Part shown: one piece after another, positions 9,542-18,486 of the stretch
How the letters are laid out: every line of letters starts with the position of its first letter
Position numbering within the stretch: position 1 is the first letter of the stretch
NCBI RefSeq assembly: GCF_038443385.1
Contig: NZ_CP151726.1
Coordinates: 3,038,001 to 3,102,000 of the forward strand
Source: Stieleria varia
GTDB taxonomy: Bacteria; Planctomycetota; Planctomycetia; Pirellulales; Pirellulaceae
Reading direction: 5' to 3'
Length of the DNA: 64,000 nt
Program-made: the position numbers and the translations under genes
Notes under the pieces: generated by a model
Told to the model about the DNA's origin: nothing
What the model saw: the letters and a program-made list of their open reading frames with translations, nothing else
The model's database searches: none

Positions 9542-10750
9542 ATGAGCAGTGAACCGGCCAATTCCCCGCACCCGAATCCGCAATCGCAGAACCGCTCAAC
9601 GACGGTCAGCGGACCGTATCAGTGCAAGCCTGTTACCAGCAAAGCAGATCAGAAAGCCTTCCTGCGGCTGGAAGTGGAGTTGTACCGCGACGACCCCAAT
9701 TGGGTCACACCTCTATGGAGCGAGCGAAAATCGCTGTTGGGGTTCAAGTCGCATCCTTTCTATGACAACGCGGATTCACAAGCTTTTCTGGTGCTCAAGT
9801 CGGGAAAAGTCGTCGGGCGTGTTTTGGCGATCGTTAACCACGGTCACAACCAGTATCACGAAGAGAAACGAGGATTCTTTGGCTTTTTTGAATGCATCGA
9901 TGACCTCCAGGCCAGCAGCTTGCTGTTGGAGACCGCCTGTGACTGGCTGCGTAGCAAAGGCATGACCGACGTTCGCGGTCCGGTGAACCCGAGCTTGAAT
10001 TACGAATGCGGACTGCTGATCGATGGGTTCGATACACCGCCGACGTTCTTGATCTCCTACAACCACGCATACTACGGGCGGCTGATCGAAGCGTTTGGGT
10101 TTGAGAAGTCGCAGGACCTGTATTGTTACGATGCGAGCATGGACGACTTGGATGATCTCGACCCCAAGTTGAAATTCGTGATCGACGAAGCCACCAAACG
10201 TTTCAAGGTAAAATGCCGGCCGGTTGATCCTAAGAATCCCAGCGATATCCAAGCCTTTCTCGATATCTACAACCAGTCACTGCAAAGGACTTGGGGTTAC
10301 GTCCCGATGAGTCAAGCCGAGCTGTTGCATCAGAGCCAGCAGATGAAACACTTGATCGTACCTCGACTGACAAGCCTCGCGGAGATCGACGGAAAACCGG
10401 TCGGAGCAGGATTCGGCTTGCTGGATTTCAACCAAATCCTGATCGGCATGAACGGTCGCCTGTTTCCGTTCGGCTGGCTGAAGCTGCTGTTGGGCAAGAA
10501 AAAAATCGATCGACTGAGACTGGTCAGCACCAATGTGCTGCCCGAGTATCAGAAATGGGGCTTGGGCCTAGTGACCTTGGCACGGATCCTGCCCGACGCC
10601 ATCGACTACGGCATTCGAACGGGCGAATTCTCGTGGGTTCTGGAGAGCAATTCGCTCTCCAGAGGCACCATCGAGCGGGGCGGCGCCCGTCGCACCAAGG
10701 TGCAGCGTATTTACGACATGTCACTCTCGGGCGACTCAGCTGGCGATTGA
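9542..10750 (+). CDS. GNAT-fold acyltransferase-like protein (YghO-like)
   Basis: This 402-residue soluble protein has two GNAT-like halves. Features include a motif VRGPVNPSLNYECGLLIDGF (about residues 143-162), then YNHAYYGRLIEAFGFEKSQD, and in the second half VSTNVLPEYQKWGLGLVTLA, the usual acetyl-CoA-binding region. This pattern fits a widespread family of uncharacterised N-acyltransferases (YghO-like). The substrate is unknown. The start ATG leaves 241 bases to the divergent methyltransferase start, enough for promoters in both directions. Confidence 0.7.
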   Translation: MSSEPANSPHPNPQSQNRSTTVSGPYQCKPVTSKADQKAFLRLEVELYRDDPNWVTPLWSERKSLLGFKSHPFYDNADSQAFLVLKSGKVVGRVLAIVNHGHNQYHEEKRGFFGFFECIDDLQASSLLLETACDWLRSKGMTDVRGPVNPSLNYECGLLIDGFDTPPTFLISYNHAYYGRLIEAFGFEKSQDLYCYDASMDDLDDLDPKLKFVIDEATKRFKVKCRPVDPKNPSDIQAFLDIYNQSLQRTWGYVPMSQAELLHQSQQMKHLIVPRLTSLAEIDGKPVGAGFGLLDFNQILIGMNGRLFPFGWLKLLLGKKKIDRLRLVSTNVLPEYQKWGLGLVTLARILPDAIDYGIRTGEFSWVLESNSLSRGTIERGGARRTKVQRIYDMSLSGDSAGD

Positions 10751-11016
10751 TTTCGACGGCGAGTTGCGTGCCGATGCACCGGTAAATACGACTTCAATCG
10801 GCCTCCACAGCATCGATTCAGCGTCTTTCTGCGGCAAATCGGGCAGTCCGGTAGCATAGGTTCCGATAGCGAACCATAATTTCGCTTCTACCAACTCACG
10901 ACTGTCCGTTGCTGGCTCACACACGGCACGGGAATCAACACCGGTAACATTTACCGAATCACTCACGACCACGGCGATTTTCAGAATCGCGTTGCCCTCT
11001 TCGCAGACTCTCATCC

Positions 11017-12402
11017 ATGTCACCCAACCCCATCATGATCACCGGCGTCGGCGTGGTCAGTTCGATCGGGATCGGCCGCAAAGCTTTCTTTGAGGGACTG
11101 CTCAATAAGAAATCCGGTATCTGTTGGCTTTCCGAGCGAACCGACGACGACGCCAAGCCAGATGTCGACAACATGGAACCCAAGGGGATTTGGGTGGGCG
11201 GTCCGATTCTGGACTTTGACGCCAAAGAATTCGTGCGGCCACGAAAAGCGTTGAAGGTCATGTGCCGCGAGATCCAACTTTCGTTCGCCGCCTCCATGCT
11301 GGCGATTGACGACGCCGGGCTGACGGACGCTTTTCCCGCAGCGGAGGACGGCGTGATCACGCCCGACCGAGTGGGCACGGTGTTCGGCGGGGAAATGTTT
11401 TTTGGACCGCCTCAAGAAATGGTCGACTCCATCCAGGCCTGCTTGGCCGAAGGCGATCAGATCAATACATCTGTGTTCGGGATGGCGGCGAAAAAAAATC
11501 TGATGCCCCTGTGGATGCTGAAGTACTTGCCCAACATGCCCGCCTGCCATGTCGGTATCTCCGTTAACGCACACGGACCCAACAACTCACTTGTGCTGGG
11601 CGATGTCTCTGGGCCCGCTGCGATCATGGAATCCATCTCGTGCTTGCAACGAGGAATCGCCGATGTGATCCTCAGCGGCAGCATCGGCAATCGACTCAAT
11701 ACTTCACGAATGACCTGTCGCTATGACTCGCCGATTCCCGAGGTCAATGGCGAAGTAAAATGGGCGTCGCGGCCACACGATCCCGATGCGACCGGCGTTG
11801 TCGGTGGCGAAGCCGCTGTGACCCTGGTGCTGGAGTCCAGTGATCACGCCAAACAACGTGGCGTCAAACCGCTTGCAACCATCCTGAGTTCCGCCTCACG
11901 TTTCGTGGCCTCCGAGGCAATCCAACATGGCGAGCGATCCGGTGAGCTGAATCCGCCGTTCCATCGTGGCAGCTCCAAGGCAATCCGACTGGCAATCTCG
12001 GGAGCATTGACACAAGCCAACCGGGTGGCAGCAGACATCGGACTGGTCGTCAGCCACGCGATGGGAGACCCGATGATGGACAGCGCAGAACGGATCGCCT
12101 TGAGTGAGCTAGAAATCACGGCGCCGCTGGTCGCTCCGATCGCTGCACTGGGGCACACAGGCGCTGCATCCGGCGGCATCGCGGTAGCAACGGGTGCCCT
12201 CGCACTGGCCAACGGCATGATCCCACCGACCGTCGGTGTCGAGCCAGCTCCCCAAGAGACGAGCTCTGAATCCAATTCGGCACCCCATCGTTGCGGACTT
12301 CGCTCGACCGCAGAACCTCTTCGTTCTCCGTTGGTCTTGTGTCTTGCCAGCACCGCAGAAGGCAGTGCGACTGCGATCCTGCTGGGCGATTCTGCCCGGT
12401 AA
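11017..12402 (+). CDS. Beta-ketoacyl-synthase-like protein lacking the active-site Cys
   Basis: This 461-residue protein has a thiolase/KAS fold: it begins PIMITGVGVVSSIGIGRKAF and contains GIADVILSGS and GVVGGEAAVTLVLE. In a hand alignment to KAS II, the catalytic Cys of the TAC motif falls on Asp196 (GPNNSLVLGDVSGPAAIM). The two catalytic His positions are kept: His347 in VSHAMGDPMMDSAE and His380 in ALGHTGAASGG. It therefore should not do normal Claisen condensation. It may act like a chain-length factor or KS-beta decarboxylase-type subunit, or on another substrate (inference). No partner ketosynthase or ACP gene is adjacent. Confidence 0.75.
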   Translation: MSPNPIMITGVGVVSSIGIGRKAFFEGLLNKKSGICWLSERTDDDAKPDVDNMEPKGIWVGGPILDFDAKEFVRPRKALKVMCREIQLSFAASMLAIDDAGLTDAFPAAEDGVITPDRVGTVFGGEMFFGPPQEMVDSIQACLAEGDQINTSVFGMAAKKNLMPLWMLKYLPNMPACHVGISVNAHGPNNSLVLGDVSGPAAIMESISCLQRGIADVILSGSIGNRLNTSRMTCRYDSPIPEVNGEVKWASRPHDPDATGVVGGEAAVTLVLESSDHAKQRGVKPLATILSSASRFVASEAIQHGERSGELNPPFHRGSSKAIRLAISGALTQANRVAADIGLVVSHAMGDPMMDSAERIALSELEITAPLVAPIAALGHTGAASGGIAVATGALALANGMIPPTVGVEPAPQETSSESNSAPHRCGLRSTAEPLRSPLVLCLASTAEGSATAILLGDSAR

Positions 12403-12895
12403 GCTGGCTTTGCATGGCAATAAGGAGGGCGGCGGATAAATCTGTACCCGCCGTAGTGGACGAAGTCACGAGTCTCTGAAACCCTGAAGCGAAAAACCAG
12501 GGCGAGGACTCGTAGCCTCGTCCACTACAGGTGATTTTTTCATCTGCCTCTCGCCGGAATCGCCCATTGGCCCCCTCTGGTAGGCTGTTTGTGCTCATCA
12601 AAAGCTCGCAAACTCGATTTTATGGCATTCTCCCAACCACAAGAACCGCATACAATTGGCTAACTTGGGCAAGTAAGCCGCAGTCGTAAACAACCTAGTC
12701 TCATCCTCAGGACGGACTCGTGCAAAACGGTGTATAACTTTGCACGCAGCATGTCGTGGCGTCAGGGACGGCCAATCATCGGGCGGCATCGAGATCATGT
12801 TCGGATCGAGTGTGCCCGAGACCAAGCGGCTGGCGACCGCTTGGCAGTCAGACAGGACAGTCCATTCGAGGGATTCGATTTTCTTCAGGTGATCC
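12403..12895. other. Gene-free interval with an imperfect hairpin repeat
   Basis: No supported gene is seen. Bases 12453-12528 form an imperfect inverted repeat (gtagtggacgaagtcacgag ... cctcgtccactac), a dispersed-repeat type. It is about 50 bases after the ketosynthase-like gene, not at its stop. The rest, 12529-12895, is the likely promoter region for the FHA gene; I could not pick a specific -35/-10 pair. Confidence 0.45.
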
Positions 12896-13591
12896 ATGCA
12901 AGTAAAGCTCAAGGTAATGACCGGCAGTCACGGGGGCAAAGAGATCTCGGTTGCCAGCGAAAAGTTCCTGATCGGACGTAGCGAATCGTGCCAACTGCGT
13001 CCCAAGAGCGAATCGATCAGCCGCAAGCATTGCATCATCGTGGTCCGGGATGGCAAAGTCCTGATCCAGGACCTCAAGAGCCGTAACGGCACCTACGTCA
13101 ATGACAAACGCTTGCCAAGCGATCGCGCCAAAGTGCTCGCGGCCGGTGACGTCATCAAGCTCGGAAAGCTGACGTTTGAATTGGTCATCGATCATGGATT
13201 GCAGGGCAACAAGAAACCCCACGTCGCCGATGTCGGCGATGCCGCCGAGCGTACAGTCAATGCCGAAGACAGTCGGTTTGAAGAAGTCGATGTGACGAGT
13301 TGGTTGGACGAAGCCGATCAGATTGATCGCGTCCGAAAACTTTCCGATCCGGAAACCAGGCAGTTCAAATTGGATGAGGCTGGGTCGGACGACTCCGGAA
13401 ACAAAGTCGGTGATTCGTCGGGTGACAGCACAGAACTGTCCGTCAACGACACTTCAATGATCGAAAGGCTCAAAGAAGCCAAGAAGAAAAAGGAGCCGGG
13501 TAAGTTGCCCGACAACTTGAAGAAATCGATGAAGGACAGCTCACGTGACGCCGCCGATGACGCGCTGAAACGTTTCTTTAGCGGACGATAG
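12896..13591 (+). CDS. FHA-domain protein
   Basis: Residues 1-100 form a forkhead-associated domain that binds phosphothreonine peptides. The diagnostic residues are present: FLIGRSESCQ, SISRKHCIIV and SRNGTYVNDKRL. The remaining 130 residues are highly charged, with an acidic stretch and then a Lys-rich helix (ERLKEAKKKKEPGKL), and look unstructured. The protein is probably a cytoplasmic adaptor in Ser/Thr kinase signalling. It lies 13 bases upstream of an ECF sigma-factor gene on the same strand and is probably co-transcribed, which suggests a role in sigma-factor control (inference). Confidence 0.85.
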   Translation: MQVKLKVMTGSHGGKEISVASEKFLIGRSESCQLRPKSESISRKHCIIVVRDGKVLIQDLKSRNGTYVNDKRLPSDRAKVLAAGDVIKLGKLTFELVIDHGLQGNKKPHVADVGDAAERTVNAEDSRFEEVDVTSWLDEADQIDRVRKLSDPETRQFKLDEAGSDDSGNKVGDSSGDSTELSVNDTSMIERLKEAKKKKEPGKLPDNLKKSMKDSSRDAADDALKRFFSGR

Positions 13592-13604
13592 GAATCCCCC
13601 AGCG

Positions 13605-14258
13605 ATGGCAGATCATCCCCCTGGCGCAGTCGCACCCGATGCGTTGGAATCCAACGCAGTGCTCGCTGAACGCTTCGGGAACCATGACGCCGGGGCGATG
13701 ACCACGCTGGTTGCACGCTATTACGAGTTCGTTTTTCAAGCCTGCTTTCGCATTCTGCAACATCGTCAGGATGCCGAGGATGCCACGCAAGAAACGTTCA
13801 CTCGATTGGCCAAGTACTTTCATCGATGGGACAAACGTCGACCGCTGGAACCTTGGCTGATCACCATTGCGGGAAATCGATGTCGGACGGCGATGTCCAA
13901 GAAAAGTGGTTTTGCAGAACTCACCGAAGCCGCTGAACCTGAAACCTTGGCTTGCACGCAACAGCAGGCCGCCGATGCCTTACGAGAGGAAGTCTCTCTG
14001 GTGCTGCAAGACTGTCCGGAGCAACAGCGAGTCGCGTTCGAACTTTTCCATGAACATGCGATGACCTATGCGGAAATCGCTCATCGTATGCAATGCCCAG
14101 TCGGAACAGTCAAGACGTGGGTACACCGAGCTCGAATGGTCCTGATTCAGCAATTACAACAACGTGAAGTCGTACCCCCACGGGGCGCCAGTCGATTGCA
14201 GGCGATCGCGACAGAGTCAGTTCGCTCTCCTCATCACGGAGGCCACTGCGATGAATGA
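13605..14258 (+). CDS. ECF-type RNA polymerase sigma factor
   Basis: The 217-residue protein has the two ECF regions. Region 2, about residues 25-95, includes ARYYEFVFQACFRILQHRQD and DAEDATQETFTRLAKY. Region 4, about 125-180, includes LQDCPEQQRVAFELFHEHAM then TYAEIAHRMQCPVGTVKTWV. Its last 8 bases overlap the next gene (ATGAATGA), the usual arrangement for a sigma/anti-sigma pair. The C-terminal 30 residues after region 4 are basic and unstructured. Confidence 0.9.
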   Translation: MADHPPGAVAPDALESNAVLAERFGNHDAGAMTTLVARYYEFVFQACFRILQHRQDAEDATQETFTRLAKYFHRWDKRRPLEPWLITIAGNRCRTAMSKKSGFAELTEAAEPETLACTQQQAADALREEVSLVLQDCPEQQRVAFELFHEHAMTYAEIAHRMQCPVGTVKTWVHRARMVLIQQLQQREVVPPRGASRLQAIATESVRSPHHGGHCDE

Positions 14259-14871
14259 TTCCAACCGTGACCAAATGACGTGCTCGTGCTTTGAGCAGCG
14301 TTTGCAATCTTTGCTGGACCAACGCGTCGACCCGCAGAGCGACACACACTTGCTCGCTCACGCTCAGTTCTGTCCGTCGTGCAGCAACGCTTTGATGACA
14401 TGGTCTCGTGTGCAATCGTTGTATACGAAACCAGATGTGACGACGGAGTGCGACACACCGGTGATCTCGCCGCGTCGACGCTCGGAAAGCCGCGTCGTGG
14501 CCACGCTCACTGCCGTCGCCGCCGCGATCGCGCTGCTCATCATCGCGGTGCGTCCATCGACAACGCCACAGCAAACCGCTGCCGTGGTCACCTCTCGGCC
14601 GCAGAGCAGCGAAACAAACACGGTGCCGCCACCCACTGCTGCCACGTCGACGATTGTTTCATCCATCGATTCACAACACGGACCATCCACACCTGATGCC
14701 GATCAAGCGTTGTTGGCGCGACAATGGATCGAATCGATGCAGGGCCGCGATTGGATGGCCGAGACGATGCCCGCGGTTCAGTCCGTTGGTCAAGGCGTTG
14801 CACCGTTGGGACGATCGCTCATGCAAGCCGTGACGATCTTGACGCAGTCCACTCGCAATCAAACGTCCTGA
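14251..14871 (+). CDS. Putative zinc-finger anti-sigma factor
   Basis: The 206-residue protein starts with a short cytoplasmic domain carrying HxxxCxxC (His37, Cys41, Cys44 in HAQFCPSC), the ZAS signature. Two further Cys (C11, C13) lie near the start. One membrane helix spans about residues 82-100 (VVATLTAVAAAIALLIIAV), followed by a Thr/Pro-rich extracytoplasmic tail of about 100 residues. It overlaps the sigma gene by 8 bases and has ggagg 8 bases before the ATG. That start is preferred over the longer frame beginning inside the sigma gene. It probably binds and holds the adjacent sigma factor at the membrane. Confidence 0.8.
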   Translation: MNDSNRDQMTCSCFEQRLQSLLDQRVDPQSDTHLLAHAQFCPSCSNALMTWSRVQSLYTKPDVTTECDTPVISPRRRSESRVVATLTAVAAAIALLIIAVRPSTTPQQTAAVVTSRPQSSETNTVPPPTAATSTIVSSIDSQHGPSTPDADQALLARQWIESMQGRDWMAETMPAVQSVGQGVAPLGRSLMQAVTILTQSTRNQTS

Positions 14872-17309
14872 TGTCCCGGACCATCATCCGCCCCGACGGA
14901 CGAACCATCCGGCTCTGCTGGCTCCTGGTGAGTTTGATCAGCATCGCAACGCTGGGCAAACACTCTGCCGCTGAGGAACAAATCGTCCTCAAAAGCGGAT
15001 TGACCTTGCAAGGATTGAGCGCGCCGATCGCAACGCTCAATCAAAACCCGTTTCAGGCAGGTGGCGCAGGTGCAGTCAACACGTTGCCGATCTTGATGGT
15101 CAGCGACGGACTACGGCGAATGTACATCCATCGCCGCGGGATGGTTGTTGGCCCTCCCGTCAACGTGCCCGGTCTGCAACAGGATATCACGCTCAAGCAA
15201 CCGGAACCCCTGGCGGGAAAACAAGTTCAGGGCATCGGCAATATTCTCGGGATCTCACCCTTCAATAAATACGGTCGCAGAACGATCACGGTCCGTGGCC
15301 CCGACGGCAGCCCGTTGCCGATCTTTCAAGGCATCACGGAGATCAATTCTCGATACGCCAAACTGATCGCTCTGAAGCAAACGCCGTCTTATGACTGGGA
15401 CATGCGTGTCGCCACGAGTTCGTTGGCTTCGCCGATTTTGCAACAAATCTTGCATCAACGACTGACAAAACAGATCGGACTGTCTCGACAACAAGTGTTT
15501 GATCGAAGACTCGAAATCGTACGCTTCTTCATGGAGGCCAAACGTTTCGCTGTGGCGCAAGAAGAACTCGAAGGCGTGATGCGTGATTTCCCCGATCAAC
15601 AAAAGATGGACGCCCAGTTGGCCGGGATCGTTCGAGAGCAGGCCACGCAGTTGATCAACGAAGCCAACTTCCGAGCCAGCGTCGGGCAAGTCAACTATGC
15701 GAAGTCGATCTTCTCTCAATTTCCACGGACGGAAATCGGTCGTGTCACGCTGCAAAGTGTGATCGACGGTGAGCAACGCTTGGCAACAATCGATCAACAG
15801 ATCATCGACTTGATCGAGCAACTGCGAACCCAGGTCCAGCAGTTGCCGGCCGCTCAAGGCTCACAACTGACCCCGATCGTCGACGAGATCGCTGCAGGAC
15901 TCTCGGCGGCGACGTTGCCACGGTTGAGCGACTACTCCCGCTTGGGCAATTCCGAAACGATCCCTTTGGACAACCGCGTGGCACTCGCCGTCGCCGGTTG
16001 GTTTCTCGGTTCGGGATCAGGCGAACAGAATCTGTCCGTTGCCATTGCGTTGGCAACCGTTCGTGATCTGGTCCGTGAGTATCTCGGAGTCGCCGACGCA
16101 GCACGCAGGCAAGCGATCTTGGCGCAGTTGAAAACTTTGGAAGGCGCCGACATCCAATACGTCTCACGCATGTTGCCTTTGTTGGTGCCACCCCAAGCTT
16201 GGCCGGACAGCGCAGCGGATCCCGATGTCGCTGGACTCTTTCGCATCGGCATCAACGACTCCGGAATCGCAGATGAAGCCGTCGTTGCCGAGGGTTCAGC
16301 GAGCTACGTCGTGCAGTTGCCGCCGGAGTACGATCCGCTTCGCGAGTACCCGTGCATTTTGGCTTTGCACGCACCCGGCGACAGCGCGGAAAATCAAGTG
16401 GAATGGTGGGCTGGTCCCTACGATGCGGAAAGCAAAGTCCGCCATGGCCACGCAGCGAGAAACGGTTACATCGTCGTCGCACCCGCTTGGACTCGTCCTA
16501 CTCAGCGGCAATACGAGTACACGCCCCGGGAACATCAACGCATCCTCGTCTGTTTGCGCGACGCGATGCGACGTTGCAGCATCGATGCCGACCGAGTGTT
16601 CATCGTAGGACATGGCGATGGGGGAACCGCCGCTTGGGATATCGCCCTGTCGCACCCCGACCATTGGGCCGGCATGATTTCGATCACGGGCGAACCGAAC
16701 AAGACGATCCAACATTACTACCCCACGGCTCAATACGTTCCGATGTATTTGGTCATGGGTGAATCCGCCGGCACGCCACCGCCATTGATTCGGCACGGCC
16801 CGATATTGGACGATCACATGAACGTCCGCAACGATGCGATCGTCGTGATGTATCTTGGCCGGGGCTCGGAGTATTTCTACGAAGAAATCCTTGATCTCTT
16901 TGAGTGGATGAACGCACCGACTCATAAGCGAAAACCGACGCCGCAAGAGTTCGAAGCGGTCACGATGCGCGAGGGTGATCAGTATTTTTGGTGGCTGGAA
17001 CTGGGACCGCTCAAACCACTGGCCCGCATCAATCCCATTCTCTGGGACGACGCACCAAGGAAAGTTGGCTCAAAGGTCGGCGGAAGAGTCCTGACCGAGA
17101 ATCAGATTCGAATGGAAGGTCCCACGGACGAGTACACGCTGTGGCTCAGGCCCGATATGGGTATCGATCTGAATCAGCAAGTCGTGATCAGAAACGCCAG
17201 CACTCCCCAGCGATTCGATTTTGATGGCTCGCTCGACGTCATCTTGGAAGACGCTCGGACGCGAGCAGACAGAAAACGTCCCTTTTGGGCGAAGGTTCGA
17301 GTACCCTGA
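14871..17309 (+). CDS. Large secreted alpha/beta-hydrolase-like protein with altered nucleophile motif
   Basis: The start ATG shares bases with the previous stop (TGATG), so the 812-residue product is probably translationally coupled. It has an N-terminal signal peptide (LCWLLVSLISIATLG, ending near ASAEE-like HSAAEE). A 450-residue helical region of unknown function follows. From about residue 485 there is an alpha/beta-hydrolase domain of the prolyl-oligopeptidase/PHB-depolymerase type (SYVVQLPPEYDPLREYPCIL; DADRVFIVGHGDGGTAAWDI). The expected GHSxGG is GHGDGG near residues 580-585, so the Ser nucleophile is absent. It may be a non-catalytic binding protein (inference). Its place behind a sigma/anti-sigma pair suggests that it is part of the same envelope-stress regulon. 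Confidence 0.75.
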   Translation: MSRTIIRPDGRTIRLCWLLVSLISIATLGKHSAAEEQIVLKSGLTLQGLSAPIATLNQNPFQAGGAGAVNTLPILMVSDGLRRMYIHRRGMVVGPPVNVPGLQQDITLKQPEPLAGKQVQGIGNILGISPFNKYGRRTITVRGPDGSPLPIFQGITEINSRYAKLIALKQTPSYDWDMRVATSSLASPILQQILHQRLTKQIGLSRQQVFDRRLEIVRFFMEAKRFAVAQEELEGVMRDFPDQQKMDAQLAGIVREQATQLINEANFRASVGQVNYAKSIFSQFPRTEIGRVTLQSVIDGEQRLATIDQQIIDLIEQLRTQVQQLPAAQGSQLTPIVDEIAAGLSAATLPRLSDYSRLGNSETIPLDNRVALAVAGWFLGSGSGEQNLSVAIALATVRDLVREYLGVADAARRQAILAQLKTLEGADIQYVSRMLPLLVPPQAWPDSAADPDVAGLFRIGINDSGIADEAVVAEGSASYVVQLPPEYDPLREYPCILALHAPGDSAENQVEWWAGPYDAESKVRHGHAARNGYIVVAPAWTRPTQRQYEYTPREHQRILVCLRDAMRRCSIDADRVFIVGHGDGGTAAWDIALSHPDHWAGMISITGEPNKTIQHYYPTAQYVPMYLVMGESAGTPPPLIRHGPILDDHMNVRNDAIVVMYLGRGSEYFYEEILDLFEWMNAPTHKRKPTPQEFEAVTMREGDQYFWWLELGPLKPLARINPILWDDAPRKVGSKVGGRVLTENQIRMEGPTDEYTLWLRPDMGIDLNQQVVIRNASTPQRFDFDGSLDVILEDARTRADRKRPFWAKVRVP

Positions 17310-17353
17310 TCTCCTTTGTCGCACCTCCCGAAACCCGCAGAGAAACACGAACG

Positions 17354-18274
17354 ATGAAACGCCGCGAATTCTTGACCGCTCAAGCAGCACTGGTCGGTGG
17401 CGCCGCATTGGTCGGCAATCGCTTGGCCGCACACGAACCTCTGGTTCAATCAGACGGTGCCGATGCCGCAAAGGCTTCAGCGAATCCGATCCGGCAATCC
17501 GTGATGGGCTGGTGCTTCAATCCCATGGACACGCTCACTTTGGCCAAGCATTGTAAGGCGATCGGACTCGAAGCGATGGAAGGGATTTCGCCCAATCACT
17601 ACGACGCCGTGACAAAGCTCGGGCTCAAGATCTCTCTGGTCGGCAGCCACGGCTTTGCCACCGGACCACTGGACCCCGAAAATCACGCGGAGGTCGAATC
17701 GAAACTGCGAAACGGCATCGACTTGGCCGTTCAATACGGGGCTCCCAATGTGATCACCTTCACCGGGATGCGGAAAGCAGGAATCAGCGACGAAGCCGCA
17801 CGCCGAAATTGCCTGGATTGCTGGAAACGAGTTATCGGATACGCGGAAGAAAAAAACGTGGGGCTTGTTTTGGAGCACCTCAACAGCAAAGCCCACAAGA
17901 ACGCCGACGGCACAATCCACCCCATGAAAGGGCACCCGGGATACTGGGGTGATGATATCCACCTTTGTGCCGAGTTGGTCAACGAGATGGGCAGTGAAAA
18001 ATTCAAACTGCTTTTCGACATTTATCACGTTCAAATCATGAACGGTGACTTGATCGAGAATCTCCGCCGTTACCGAACGATTACAGGCCACTATCACACC
18101 GCTGGTAATCCCGGCCGACGAGAGCTGGACGACCAGCAGGAGATCAACTACCCGCCCATCATGCGTGCGATTCAGGCCAGCGACTATAACGGGTACGTCG
18201 CTCAGGAGTTCATTCCGACCAGCGACGACCCCATCGCATCACTTCAGCAGGCATTTGATCTCTGTAACGTTTGA
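17354..18274 (+). CDS. Tat-exported sugar isomerase/epimerase, hydroxypyruvate-isomerase-like
   Basis: The start ATG at 17354 gives MKRREFLTAQAALVGGAALV, a twin-arginine signal (RREFL), so the enzyme is exported folded. The 306-residue product is a xylose-isomerase-like TIM barrel. Likely metal ligands are Glu in LVLEHLN, Asp and His in LFDIYHVQIMNGD, His in ITGHYHTAGNPGRRE and Glu in VAQEFIPT. The family isomerises hydroxypyruvate or related keto-sugars, but the substrate here is not certain. It lies 44 bases after the hydrolase-like gene and may be read from the same transcript. Confidence 0.8.
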   Translation: MKRREFLTAQAALVGGAALVGNRLAAHEPLVQSDGADAAKASANPIRQSVMGWCFNPMDTLTLAKHCKAIGLEAMEGISPNHYDAVTKLGLKISLVGSHGFATGPLDPENHAEVESKLRNGIDLAVQYGAPNVITFTGMRKAGISDEAARRNCLDCWKRVIGYAEEKNVGLVLEHLNSKAHKNADGTIHPMKGHPGYWGDDIHLCAELVNEMGSEKFKLLFDIYHVQIMNGDLIENLRRYRTITGHYHTAGNPGRRELDDQQEINYPPIMRAIQASDYNGYVAQEFIPTSDDPIASLQQAFDLCNV

Positions 18275-18486
18275 TTTTGCCAGCATCAGGGTGCGAACCA
18301 CCGTTCGCCAGGCCTTGGCTGGGAACCTTCCCCTCGGCTAGGTGTCTCATACTCCAGGTGCCCCGCAGCCATGTCGTCCCAGCCGCCCGAAACTGCCCCC
18401 AATGGAACCGCCAATGCTATAGAGCAGGTCGGTGATCAATCGGGGTGGACGGCGAGGCTTCGTCGTCCAAATATAGGCTTGGTCAG

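Noticed and set aside
9301..9561. 5' extension of the SpoU methyltransferase frame
   Set aside because: It would overlap the divergent GNAT-like gene and lacks family sequence; GTG 9300 has a better ribosome binding site.
10736..11023. Minus-strand 95-codon frame between the GNAT-like and ketosynthase-like genes
   Set aside because: It overlaps both neighbours, has no recognisable family and no good ribosome binding site; coding cannot be supported, though it is not excluded.
12598..12912. Minus-strand 104-codon frame before the FHA gene
   Set aside because: It overlaps the start of the FHA gene and shows no family character; the region is more likely the FHA promoter.
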